Below, one piece after another: positions 25,247 through 32,706 of a stretch of 64,000 nt of DNA. Every line of letters begins with the position of its first letter. Positions within the stretch are counted from its first letter, which is position 1. The notes beneath the pieces are model-generated. The model had not been told where the DNA came from. It did no database searches and was given only the letters and a program-made list of their open reading frames with translations. A program made the position numbers and the translations under genes. This DNA is from an uncultured Pseudomonadales bacterium (GTDB lineage: Bacteria; Pseudomonadota; Gammaproteobacteria; Pseudomonadales; Azotimanducaceae): the NCBI GenBank assembly GCA_951813295.1, contig CATOTI010000001.1, positions 124,001-188,000 on the forward strand, written 5' to 3'.

Positions 25247-25305
25247 TTCATCCGATGGCGCGATGCCGCAACCTTCGTCCACGTCCATCGTCTGGGTTAA
25301 GCGTC

Positions 25306-26358
25306 ATGCAAGAGAACACCATCGAAATCTATGAGACGCCGATGCAGGTGTCGTGGAACTTCGACTACGCGGGCGAGATCGACAAGCTCGACGACCTCTA
25401 CAACCGCGCGAAAGAAAACCAGTGGAATGCAGCCGACCTCGATTGGGACACGCCGATCGATCCGAGCAATCCCATCGTCGCCTCGAACAACACGTCGTAC
25501 GCCGAGATGCCGTTCTTCAAGCGGTTGTCGGATCAACAGCGCGAGACGTTCACCGCGCACTCGACCGCGCAGATGCTGTCGCAGTTCCTGCACGGCGAGC
25601 AGGGCGCGCTCTTGACGGCGTCGACGATCACGCACGGCGTGCCCGACATGAAGGCGAAGTATTACGCCGCGACGCAGACGATCGATGAGGCGCGTCACGT
25701 CGAAGCCTACGACCGCTATGTCTCGAAGCTCGCGATCCACTATCCGATGGTGCCGTGGCTGAAGAAGCTCATCGATACGACCCTTCAGACGAACGACTTC
25801 CGGAAGATCATGATCGGCATGAACATGATCATCGAAGGCCTCGCGCTCGGTGCGTTCAACAACATGTACCGTCAGACCGAGGAACCGCTGCTGAAGTCGG
25901 TGACGTTCAACGTCATGCGCGACGAATCGCGTCACGTTTCCTTCGGTCATGTCTTCCTCACGCCGACGATCGCGACGCTGCACCAGGACGATCGTGAGGA
26001 TCTCGCGCAGTTCGCCTTCGATGCCGTCGGCATTCTGGTGGCGGGACAGACCGGGTCGACCGATGCGGGCTTCCTCAAGGTGCTGGAGGTCAGCGGGATC
26101 GATCCGGCTGACTTTGCGGTCGGCCTCAAGGAGGCGGCGAAACTCGGCATCGCGAGAGACCTGCCGCCCGGTCAGATCCATTCGTTGAAGGACCTCATGA
26201 TGCCGGCGCTCGTCAGGGCGGGCCTCATCACGCCGCGCACCAAGGAGCTCTTCGAGGACGCCGGCATTCGCGTCAACGCGGACCTCTCGGTGCTCGAGGC
26301 GATGGAGGATGCGAAATCCGACGTCAGCGTCCTCAACGAAGCCGCGGCGAATTACTAG
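25306..26358 (+). CDS. Ferritin-like diiron oxygenase family protein
   Basis: A 350-residue, largely helical protein. Two carboxylate/histidine sets expected of a diiron four-helix bundle are seen: FLHGEQGALLTA (Glu) then TIDEARHVEAYDRYV (E-x-x-H), and MIIEGLALGAF (Glu) then VMRDESRHVSFGHVF (E-x-x-H). This matches acyl-desaturase/AurF/ribonucleotide-reductase-R2-like enzymes, not bacterioferritin. It probably uses O2 with electrons from the [2Fe-2S] ferredoxin two genes downstream to hydroxylate, N-oxidise or desaturate an unknown substrate. The ribosome site is weak. An FNR box precedes it. Confidence 0.88.
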   Translation: MQENTIEIYETPMQVSWNFDYAGEIDKLDDLYNRAKENQWNAADLDWDTPIDPSNPIVASNNTSYAEMPFFKRLSDQQRETFTAHSTAQMLSQFLHGEQGALLTASTITHGVPDMKAKYYAATQTIDEARHVEAYDRYVSKLAIHYPMVPWLKKLIDTTLQTNDFRKIMIGMNMIIEGLALGAFNNMYRQTEEPLLKSVTFNVMRDESRHVSFGHVFLTPTIATLHQDDREDLAQFAFDAVGILVAGQTGSTDAGFLKVLEVSGIDPADFAVGLKEAAKLGIARDLPPGQIHSLKDLMMPALVRAGLITPRTKELFEDAGIRVNADLSVLEAMEDAKSDVSVLNEAAANY

Positions 26359-26365
26359 TCGGCTG

Positions 26366-27121
26366 ATGGACTGGGAGGAATTCAGCGCCGAGGAGCTCTT
26401 CCTCGGCTTGCCGGAGCCGGCGATCATCCTCGCGAGCGACGGGCGTGTTCTCGCGGGTAATACCTGCGCGGAAGAACTCTTCGAGATGCCGGGATCGTTC
26501 GCGGGGCTTTTGGTGACGGACCTCGTGCCGCAGCCCGAACGTGCACGGCTCAACCCGCTCGAATGGCTCTCGAGGTGGGCCGACCGACCGGACGCTCCCG
26601 AACTCGAATACGTCTACCTGACGTGTCGTACCCATGTCGGTTGCGAGAAGCAGTTGAGCGTTCGGGTGAGCAAACTGGGCGCTTCGAACTATCTCGTCAC
26701 GATGCACGACGTCAGCCGATGGGAGGAACGGCTGCATGCCGAACGTGATGCCCATCGACTCGCGGCTCGAGTGCTTGCCATTTCGACCGACGCGGTCGTG
26801 ATCACCGACGCGGCACGTGTCATCACGTACGCCAACGCGAGTGCGCTTGCGCTCTTCGGTTATTCGGCCGCGGAGCTCGAAGGGATGGTGCTCGGCGAAC
26901 TCATTCCCGCGCGATTTCGAAGCAAGCATGACGAGTTCATGGACCGGTTTGCTGGCGAGACGACACCGGCACGCATGATGGGTGATCGTCGCCCGGTGCT
27001 GGCACTGACGAAGAGCGGTGAGGAGATCCCCGTCGAAGCATCGATCACCCGGGTCGCGGTTCGTGGCGAACAGATGTTCAGCGCACATCTTCGCCGTCGA
27101 GGGCGTGAGGAACCGAGCTAG
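26366..27121 (+). CDS. Double-PAS domain protein
   Basis: A 251-residue soluble protein with two PAS domains. One covers about residues 10-125 (LFLGLPEPAIILASDGRVLAGN...LVTMHDVSRWEERL). A second, clearer one covers about 135-245 (STDAVVITDAARVITYANASALALFGYSAAELEGMVL with LTKSGEEIPVEASITR). No kinase, GGDEF or HTH follows, so it can only sense and bind a partner. It starts seven bases after the diiron gene and its stop shares a base with the ferredoxin start (TAGTG), so it is in that operon. It may be a redox/oxygen sensor or assembly factor for the oxygenase. Confidence 0.8.
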   Translation: MDWEEFSAEELFLGLPEPAIILASDGRVLAGNTCAEELFEMPGSFAGLLVTDLVPQPERARLNPLEWLSRWADRPDAPELEYVYLTCRTHVGCEKQLSVRVSKLGASNYLVTMHDVSRWEERLHAERDAHRLAARVLAISTDAVVITDAARVITYANASALALFGYSAAELEGMVLGELIPARFRSKHDEFMDRFAGETTPARMMGDRRPVLALTKSGEEIPVEASITRVAVRGEQMFSAHLRRRGREEPS

Positions 27122-27442
27122 TGCCGAGCGTGACGTTTGTCGAGGCGGACGGGACAGAGCACACGGTGGACGTGCCGGTGGGGACGTCCGTGATGCAAGG
27201 CGCGATCAACCATCTGATCCCCCGGGATCGAGGGGGATTGTGGCGGGCTTTGCGCGTGCGGGACCTGCCACGTCTACGTTTCGGAGGGGTGGCAGGCGGT
27301 GTGCGGCGCGGCGGACGAACTCGAAGGTGCAATCCTTGCGTTCGCCTACGAAGTCGATGACCGAAGCCGACTCTCCTGTCAGATCGTCGTGGATGATTCG
27401 CTCGATGGATTGGTAGTGAACCTGCCGAATCGTCAGTACTAG
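27121..27442 (+). pseudogene. [2Fe-2S] ferredoxin with a single-base frameshift
   Basis: From GTG the first 35 codons read MPSVTFVEADGTEHTVDVPV then VMQGAINHLIP, the plant/adrenodoxin-type N-terminus. A run of five C at about 27217-27221 shifts the frame. Removing one C gives GIEGDCGGLCACGTCHVYV: cysteines C-x4-C-x2-C for the cluster, then the fourth ligand in LSCQIVV and the typical LVVNLPNRQY end at TAG 27440-27442. The corrected length is 106 residues, normal for this group. It would deliver electrons to the diiron oxygenase. The indel is either decay or a homopolymer sequencing error. Confidence 0.9.
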
Positions 27443-27508
27443 CGCCGATACCGGCATAGGTACTTCCCCCGGTTTACCGGGGAGGGCGTAGCTTCGACAG
27501 TCGGTTGC

Positions 27509-28237
27509 ATGAACATCCGAGCAGATACCGCCGTTCGCGCGGCCGAGGTCGATGCCACCCGATGTGTTCGATGCCCGACGCGAAACGCGTGTGTGGCGTC
27601 GTCGCTCCGCATCGAGGAACAAGCCCTCGTGCCCACCTACATGGCCTGCTCCGATGCAATCGATCGCGGCGTGCATCTCTACCGGGCGGGCGATCCGGCG
27701 ATTGCGCAACTTCACATCCGCTCCGGCATGGTGAAGACGTACGTCATCAGCGCGTCGGGTGACGAATGGGTGACCGGGCTCTTTCTGCCGGGCGAGGTGG
27801 TGGGGCTCGGGCATTCGGATGGCATCTACACGGAATCCGCGGTCGCCCTCGAGTGTGTTTCCGTTTGTGTGCTCCAGGAAAAAGACCTCGAGACCGCCGC
27901 GAACTTCCCGCGTGCGCTGGTTCGCCACCTGGGGAATTTGTCCGCGTCGCAGCAACGTCAGCAACTCAACCTTCGCCAGACGTCGGCCGAGGTTCGCGTC
28001 GCGGCGTTTTTTATCGACTACAGCGCGCGGCTTGCCAAGCTCGGGCGTGACCCATCGTTTCTGCCGACGCCGATGACCCGAACGGACCTCGCAAGCTATC
28101 TCGGCATGGCGCTCGCGAGCCTGCCGCGTGTGGTCTCGAGGTTCAGCGCGGCTCGGATTCTCGATGCCGACCGACACGCCATCGAGATTCGCGAGATGGA
28201 AGCATTACGCGCGATCGCGCTACCGGCGCTGACTTGA
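27509..28237 (+). CDS. FNR/CRP-family regulator with an FNR-type [4Fe-4S] ligand set
   Basis: A 242-residue protein. The N-terminal RCVRCPTRNAC gives C19-x2-C22-x5-C28, the FNR spacing. A cysteine near residue 120 in ALECVSVCVL matches the fourth FNR ligand, so oxygen sensing through a [4Fe-4S] cluster is likely. A cyclic-nucleotide-binding-like barrel is followed by the HTH MTRTDLASYLGMALASLPRV. Compared with the E. coli FNR recognition helix (TVETISR), Glu is Ala and Ser is Pro, leaving only the Arg. Its DNA specificity may therefore differ, despite two perfect FNR boxes in the cluster. Confidence 0.88.
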   Translation: MNIRADTAVRAAEVDATRCVRCPTRNACVASSLRIEEQALVPTYMACSDAIDRGVHLYRAGDPAIAQLHIRSGMVKTYVISASGDEWVTGLFLPGEVVGLGHSDGIYTESAVALECVSVCVLQEKDLETAANFPRALVRHLGNLSASQQRQQLNLRQTSAEVRVAAFFIDYSARLAKLGRDPSFLPTPMTRTDLASYLGMALASLPRVVSRFSAARILDADRHAIEIREMEALRAIALPALT

Positions 28238-28255
28238 GGTCTCGCGAGCGAGACC
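28238..28255. repeat. Inverted repeat after the FNR gene
   Basis: GGTCTCGC-GA-GCGAGACC immediately after the regulator stop. It can form a stable hairpin but has no U-run in either direction. It marks the border between the high-GC backbone and the lower-GC defence block. Confidence 0.5.
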
Positions 28256-28268
28256 GAAAAGGTTGACA

Positions 28269-29432
28269 CTAGGTTCCCGTGCGCGTTCCTCTAGCACGGT
28301 ATTCCGAATCGGTCATTAGGGCCCCTTTCGCGACCCAGTTATTTAGGTTCGCAGTCAACACTTCATGTCGGGCCCTAACAGCAGGTTTCTCAACTGATGC
28401 CTGGGTTATGTGGCGCTGAAAATCAGCGAGATACGCGTATCGTTCGTCGATCTTGAAGGCTTTCATTTGCGCAACCTGCGCATTGAGCTTAGCCATAAAT
28501 GTGCGAACGAAGTCCCAAAATTTGTCTTTCATAGTCGCATCCGAAAAATTCTCCCAGGCCAACAAGATTAGACTAACCGTTATCGCTCTGTTCTTTAGAA
28601 AATCATCTGATGAACCTAGACCCTCTCGCAATGCGTCGAGGACCGCTACTATATCGACAATATCGGTGCTTGATGGATCAACCTCCTCGTGCTGTTTAAC
28701 GAATAGTTGCAGATCGACGTGTCGCGCCCGCGCGAAATCTTTTGATTTCGAGTACGTGAAGATCTGGAGTAGAACTTGTGCCGCAGTCAGTTCTTTTGCA
28801 TATCGTCGAGTAGGGATGTTGACAGACTCAAAAAATGGGTGCTTTCCAACTCTCTCGTTCTCAAAGATCAGGTCTCGCATTCCGCCGATCATTGCGTGCA
28901 GTTTTTCTCCTGCGTTGATCAAAGCGCCTAGATTAAGACGTAGGAACTGGAGGTTGAACTCTTGAACGTCGGAAGCATTTGATAAATGGACAGTCGTAAT
29001 AGTGTAGTTTCTCACCGTAGCGCAGGCATCTCTCGCGATCACATGTAGATCTGATGTTTCATCCGATGCTAGCGCCTCTAGTTGAGCGAATGTACGGCCG
29101 CAGAGCGCATCATATTCCGTCGCCAAGCCACTAGAGATCTCGTTCTCAATCATAAGCGGAAACCCGTTGTCTCTTTCGTCCGACGGGTTATCGTTGAGAA
29201 ACGACATAATCGCATTTAGCCGCTGCCTCCCGTCAATACATTCGAGAACGCCGTTATCTTTAACATAGAAATAAACCGATGAGATGTCGAATTGGCGTAG
29301 AATCGAATCGATTAGGCGTTGCTTTTGCTGTCGCGACCAAATATCGGGTTCGCGCTGATATTCGGGAAAGTCGATTCCCACGAACATGCCTCTTAAATCC
29401 TTGATAGAAAGCTGTCGAGATGTTCTTTCCAT
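28269..29432 (-). CDS. DUF262 domain protein (ParB/GmrS-like nuclease-type fold)
   Basis: A 387-residue protein. The N-terminal DUF262 domain has LRGMFVGIDFPEYQRE, WSRQQKQRLIDSILRQFD and the conserved D-G-x-Q-R-like signature CIDGRQRLNAI (about residues 64-74). In GmrS, SspE and BrxU, DUF262 couples nucleotide hydrolysis to DNA-modification sensing. The C-terminal part (about 150-387) is helical and has no HNH/DUF1524 motif that I can see, so cleavage is probably done elsewhere or this is a regulator. It is the last gene of the operon, four bases after the SIR2-like gene. ATG 29432 is taken as start. Confidence 0.85.
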   Translation of the reverse strand: MERTSRQLSIKDLRGMFVGIDFPEYQREPDIWSRQQKQRLIDSILRQFDISSVYFYVKDNGVLECIDGRQRLNAIMSFLNDNPSDERDNGFPLMIENEISSGLATEYDALCGRTFAQLEALASDETSDLHVIARDACATVRNYTITTVHLSNASDVQEFNLQFLRLNLGALINAGEKLHAMIGGMRDLIFENERVGKHPFFESVNIPTRRYAKELTAAQVLLQIFTYSKSKDFARARHVDLQLFVKQHEEVDPSSTDIVDIVAVLDALREGLGSSDDFLKNRAITVSLILLAWENFSDATMKDKFWDFVRTFMAKLNAQVAQMKAFKIDERYAYLADFQRHITQASVEKPAVRARHEVLTANLNNWVAKGALMTDSEYRARGTRTGT

Positions 29433-29436
29433 AATG

Positions 29437-30582
29437 TTACCCCGCCGTTTCCGCGAAGCTGCTAAAGATCCCGGCTTCGGTTTCAAGATCACCTAACTCC
29501 AAGAATAGGTAATCGCTCATCTGTGTAAGCCAGTACGAGAATGGATTGGAAATCTTTTCCTCCGCATTTCTTTCGACGACCGTTTGCCTGCTTTCGCTGA
29601 GCGATAGGAGAGGCGTGGGCCTGAGCCCCAACAATTCCCCCACTATCTGATTTCCGATATCTGGCAACTCGGCCAACCATTTGATTTCTAGAAAGGGAAA
29701 CATCGTTCGTAGTCTTTTAGCCGTATCGGGCCAACCAATTACCTCGATGTCGTAAGGGCGAGCGGAATCGTGCGTGTTTCGCGTAGAAAACAACAGAGAA
29801 ATTAAATCCCAATCGTTGGGGCCTAGATTGCATCCGATAATACGTAAGACATCGCAATCGAGAAGCTCTCGCGCCGCGCCCCAGATTAGGTTGAAGGGGT
29901 AGTCGGTCTTCTGTTTATTAATTCCTGGAGGTATCCATATACCTTCATCGTGCTCTAGGTTGACGCTAATAGGCCATTGCTGCCTCCAGCCAAATGAACC
30001 ATGCATTTTTAGGACCTTGATCGACTGCTCTGTGGTTCGCTCATCATCGACGTTGATGCCATAGTCAACGTTGCTACCGAGACGATCCACGATAGCGTGT
30101 TCCAGAAAAATGTCGTAATTTAGGGTCAGGAATCCTTGAAGATGTTCGAAGTTGCCTTTTACGTTGTGCATATCGACGAGTACGGCATATAGGGCGGATT
30201 TCATGTCTCCGAGTTCTTGTTCTACATGCGTTAGTTCGTTACGCAATACCGTCGAGAAGACGTCTCGTAGGTTTTGGGCGAAATCTCTGTACGCCCTCGT
30301 GGGCGTGTCTTCCAAGAACGTAATCAGCTGCTCTATATCGAGGCTGTCGTCCGACAGGCTATTCGTTAGTCTAGTAATCCCAGAGTGCTGCTCGTCCTCC
30401 GCCAAGGCCGTTCGGAGCTCGGTGGCGATTGGGGTCGCCAAACCTTCCATAATTAAATTGCGGTTGCTTCCGGAGTAGTCAATACAACCTTGCGTAGCGC
30501 CGGCGCCTAAAAGGTAGACGACCCGACGTGATCGAGAGTCGACGTTATGTATAGCGGCTGCAGAAGTCGCGGTTTGGGACAT
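29437..30582 (-). CDS. SIR2-like domain protein, probable NAD-consuming defence effector
   Basis: A 381-residue protein. SIR2-type motifs are in order: RVVYLLGAGATQGC (about residues 20-33, the GAG nucleotide motif), FLTLNYDIFLEHAI (T/L-N-Y-D motif), LKMHGSFGW (His of the HG motif) and LRIIGCNLGPNDWDL (the GxSLxDxD-like motif). Classic deacetylase zinc cysteines are not evident, as in SIR2-like NADases of Thoeris (ThsA), DSR and SIR2-Argonaute systems. The inferred role is NAD+ depletion on phage sensing. It sits between a DNA methyltransferase and a DUF262 protein with almost no spacing, so stoichiometric partnership is likely. Confidence 0.87.
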   Translation of the reverse strand: MSQTATSAAAIHNVDSRSRRVVYLLGAGATQGCIDYSGSNRNLIMEGLATPIATELRTALAEDEQHSGITRLTNSLSDDSLDIEQLITFLEDTPTRAYRDFAQNLRDVFSTVLRNELTHVEQELGDMKSALYAVLVDMHNVKGNFEHLQGFLTLNYDIFLEHAIVDRLGSNVDYGINVDDERTTEQSIKVLKMHGSFGWRQQWPISVNLEHDEGIWIPPGINKQKTDYPFNLIWGAARELLDCDVLRIIGCNLGPNDWDLISLLFSTRNTHDSARPYDIEVIGWPDTAKRLRTMFPFLEIKWLAELPDIGNQIVGELLGLRPTPLLSLSESRQTVVERNAEEKISNPFSYWLTQMSDYLFLELGDLETEAGIFSSFAETAG

Positions 30583-30606
30583 TTCGGGCTACCAAGGTGT
30601 TATACG

Positions 30607-31983
30607 TTACTTGAATACAAGAAGTGATTCGTGGGGCGGGCGCTTGTTGCGGTGTGAGCGTGCTCTCGTGTTCACGTTGGCCATGGAGTGCGGGACGTTG
30701 AAATCAGTCCGGGCGAGCAAATTGCGTCCGAATGTGTTGAAGCTATTTGTGACGAGCTCTTGCAGGTCGACATGGATTGACTTGTAGTGCGAATCTTGTA
30801 CAACGAAGGCTATTCGGCCGTTTATGGTCGATGCTAGGAATTCGATATTGGAGTGGATTTCTCGAAGGTAGTTTCGAAGCCAAGGAGCGTAGTAGTTCGC
30901 TGAACCATGCGATGGGTGGCTCGAGACGCGGTCGAGTAACTTTGTGAAAAGACTGGGGAGTGTAGCATCGAAACTTGCGACCCCTTTGACGACTGGGGTC
31001 CCCGTTGATTTACGCCTTAGTGCCTGGATCGTTTCGTCGCTCACGCCGAGAACCGAAAGTTCTGGGATGGATCCCTTGATGTAATCGATTCTGGTTGCAT
31101 AAGGCGGCGATGTTAGGCAAGCGTCGAAGTGCGGCAGCTTTGCTAAAACGTCTCGTGCCGCGCCAGTTAGGATCGTTGAACCTTCACTCAGCGTGAACTC
31201 GTGAATGCGAAGTCTTGACGTCAGATACTCAGCTCGGATCAGGAAACTCCTTCGTATTGAGTCTGCGTTCGGGGCGATTCGGTGTCGCGGTGTCTTAGGA
31301 GTAGCGAGCCATGTCGGGTTTGAACCGCGGAACGGGCGGAGAATGTCACGGGTCGCGGCAAAAAGCGCTGAATAGAGGAAAGTCGTTACGATCGGTAAAC
31401 CAGATGGCGCATTCGTGACGGCGTTGCTCAGATCTTCGATCGAAGTGCTTCCATCGGTCGTTGTTACAGAGTGAATCGCGGTCTGGAGCTTTCGTATGAC
31501 TAACGCTGAGCTTGGGTTGAGCCACTTGAGTAGTGGGTCTCGGCGTCTCTGGACCGGCACCAATCTTTTTGAAGTACGAATAATCTCCGCGGCTAGCAGC
31601 AAAAGGTCGTCAGCGAACGGTCGGGGCATCAGGCGCGCACGCGCGATGATCGATAGTGCGGGGTTAATGTCAATGCCGACGGACGTTAAACCGATTGATG
31701 CGGCGGCCGCAGTTGTTGTGCCGGATCCGTTCCAGGGATCGATGATTGATTGAGCGTTGGGGAAGTATGCTTGGATGACGTCTCGCGCAAAGTCGTATGA
31801 AAACCCGGCGTAGTACGGATACCAATCCTTTAAGCGCTCCGGCTGTGGTTGCTTTGGCGAGGAAAGCGGGGCCCGCTGGTGATTGTCGGAACGTCGCGAT
31901 GAATGATAGATGGAATTGGTCTCCGTACTATTAGGACCTTTCGCGGATGGGCGTGTAGGCGCACACGACGTCGAAGCGTGCAT
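30607..31983 (-). CDS. DNA methyltransferase (N4/N6 amino-type, SPPY motif)
   Basis: A 458-residue protein. YYAGFSYDFARDVIQAYF (motif X-like) is followed by the AdoMet motif SIIDPWNGSGTTTAAA (about residues 85-100) and VGIDINPALSIIARAR (acidic loop). Much later comes the catalytic motif IV CLTSPPYATRIDYI. SPPY is typical of N4-cytosine enzymes but also occurs in N6-adenine ones. The order X-I-IV with a long insert between I and IV resembles solitary methyltransferases of defence loci. Start ATG 31983 is 11 bases after the Nudix stop; a later start is possible because the first 45 residues are low-complexity. It presumably marks self DNA for the SIR2/DUF262 pair. Confidence 0.86.
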   Translation of the reverse strand: MHASTSCAPTRPSAKGPNSTETNSIYHSSRRSDNHQRAPLSSPKQPQPERLKDWYPYYAGFSYDFARDVIQAYFPNAQSIIDPWNGSGTTTAAAASIGLTSVGIDINPALSIIARARLMPRPFADDLLLLAAEIIRTSKRLVPVQRRRDPLLKWLNPSSALVIRKLQTAIHSVTTTDGSTSIEDLSNAVTNAPSGLPIVTTFLYSALFAATRDILRPFRGSNPTWLATPKTPRHRIAPNADSIRRSFLIRAEYLTSRLRIHEFTLSEGSTILTGAARDVLAKLPHFDACLTSPPYATRIDYIKGSIPELSVLGVSDETIQALRRKSTGTPVVKGVASFDATLPSLFTKLLDRVSSHPSHGSANYYAPWLRNYLREIHSNIEFLASTINGRIAFVVQDSHYKSIHVDLQELVTNSFNTFGRNLLARTDFNVPHSMANVNTRARSHRNKRPPHESLLVFK

Positions 31984-31994
31984 TGGTAAAGGTT

Positions 31995-32630
31995 CTACGT
32001 CCAGGTGAAAACCGGCCCATCGAAGTGGCTCACCCTGGTGTGGCGCTGGTAGAAGCCGACTTCGCGGAACTGATAGAGCATCGCGCCGGTCGGCGCGTAG
32101 ATCCACGTGTCGGAGAAGTTCATCGACAGCACCTGCCGGTCGCTCTCGGGGATCGATTCGAGCCGGGGTGAGTCGGTGCGAGCGAGTTCGCCGAAAGTGA
32201 AAGAGTGAATCGACTCGACCTCGATGGGGTCCGGCACCAGATCGAGCTCGTTGAGATCCGTCCAGACGACGACGGGTGTGATCACGAAGCCGGAGCGCGT
32301 CTGGTAGTCGTCGAGCGTCCCGAGCACGGACTCGGGCGGTAGCTCGAGATTGACTTCCTCGTGGAGCTCTCGGAGTGCCGCCTCGATGGGTGTCTCGTCG
32401 CCGTCGATTCGACCACCCGGCAAAGCCCACTGGCCGCCGTGGTCCTTCAGGCGCGGCATCCGTCGGGTCACGAGCACCGCTCCCTCGCCTTCGTGGTTGA
32501 CGATCGTGATCGCCACCGCGGCACCGGTCAGTGCCTCCTGCGCGACCCGATCGTCGCGAAACTCGTCGATGTTCGCCGTGATTTTCGCTTTCAGATCAGC
32601 GTTGAACGTGAAGTCGGTGATGTCAGCCAT
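31995..32630 (-). CDS. Nudix hydrolase, NudL/CoA-pyrophosphatase-like
   Basis: A 211-residue protein. The Nudix box is GGRIDGDETPIEAALRELHE then EV (about residues 71-92): G-x5-E-x7-R-E-x-x-E-E, with Asn where the last Gly is usual. The preceding VLVTRRMPRLKDHGGQWALP recalls the CoA-pyrophosphatase subgroup. It hydrolyses a nucleoside diphosphate linked to another group; CoA or an ADP-sugar is possible. It belongs by composition to the backbone and lies directly upstream of the defence block on the same strand, so its promoter may also drive those genes. It is divergent from the next gene. Confidence 0.88.
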   Translation of the reverse strand: MADITDFTFNADLKAKITANIDEFRDDRVAQEALTGAAVAITIVNHEGEGAVLVTRRMPRLKDHGGQWALPGGRIDGDETPIEAALRELHEEVNLELPPESVLGTLDDYQTRSGFVITPVVVWTDLNELDLVPDPIEVESIHSFTFGELARTDSPRLESIPESDRQVLSMNFSDTWIYAPTGAMLYQFREVGFYQRHTRVSHFDGPVFTWT

Positions 32631-32706
32631 CGCCGGATTCTAGCAACCAGGACACGGCGTCCCGCTATGCTCGCGGCTCGTGTCCGTTTTTCTAGCGAGG
32701 TTGGCC

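Larger units (their letters stand above)
28256..31983 (-). other. Putative defence island: DNA methyltransferase, SIR2-like and DUF262 genes
   Basis: Three tightly packed minus-strand genes (gaps of 24 and 4 bases), visibly AT-richer than the flanks and with different codon use. They are inserted between an FNR gene and a Nudix gene. The methyltransferase start is only about 12 bases from the Nudix stop, so the right junction is sharp. The components are each well known from anti-phage systems; the three-part combination is not one I recognise. No integrase, tRNA or flanking direct repeat was seen. Confidence 0.7.

Noticed and set aside
25297..26553. A 418-codon minus-strand open frame
   Set aside because: Antisense of the diiron oxygenase gene; long only because of high GC and codon bias.
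27466..27482. CCCCGG-TTTA-CCGGGG stem before the FNR gene
   Set aside because: Only six base pairs and no T-tract, and no FNR-like half-sites, so no function can be claimed.
28238..28255. Hairpin after the FNR gene taken as a terminator
   Set aside because: No U-run in either direction; kept only as an inverted repeat.
28256..31994. Flanking attachment repeats for the defence block
   Set aside because: I compared both borders and found no direct repeat, tRNA end or integrase remnant.
30607..32430. Methyltransferase frame open far upstream into the Nudix gene
   Set aside because: The upstream part is Arg-rich shadow of the Nudix gene; the protein start was placed at 31983.
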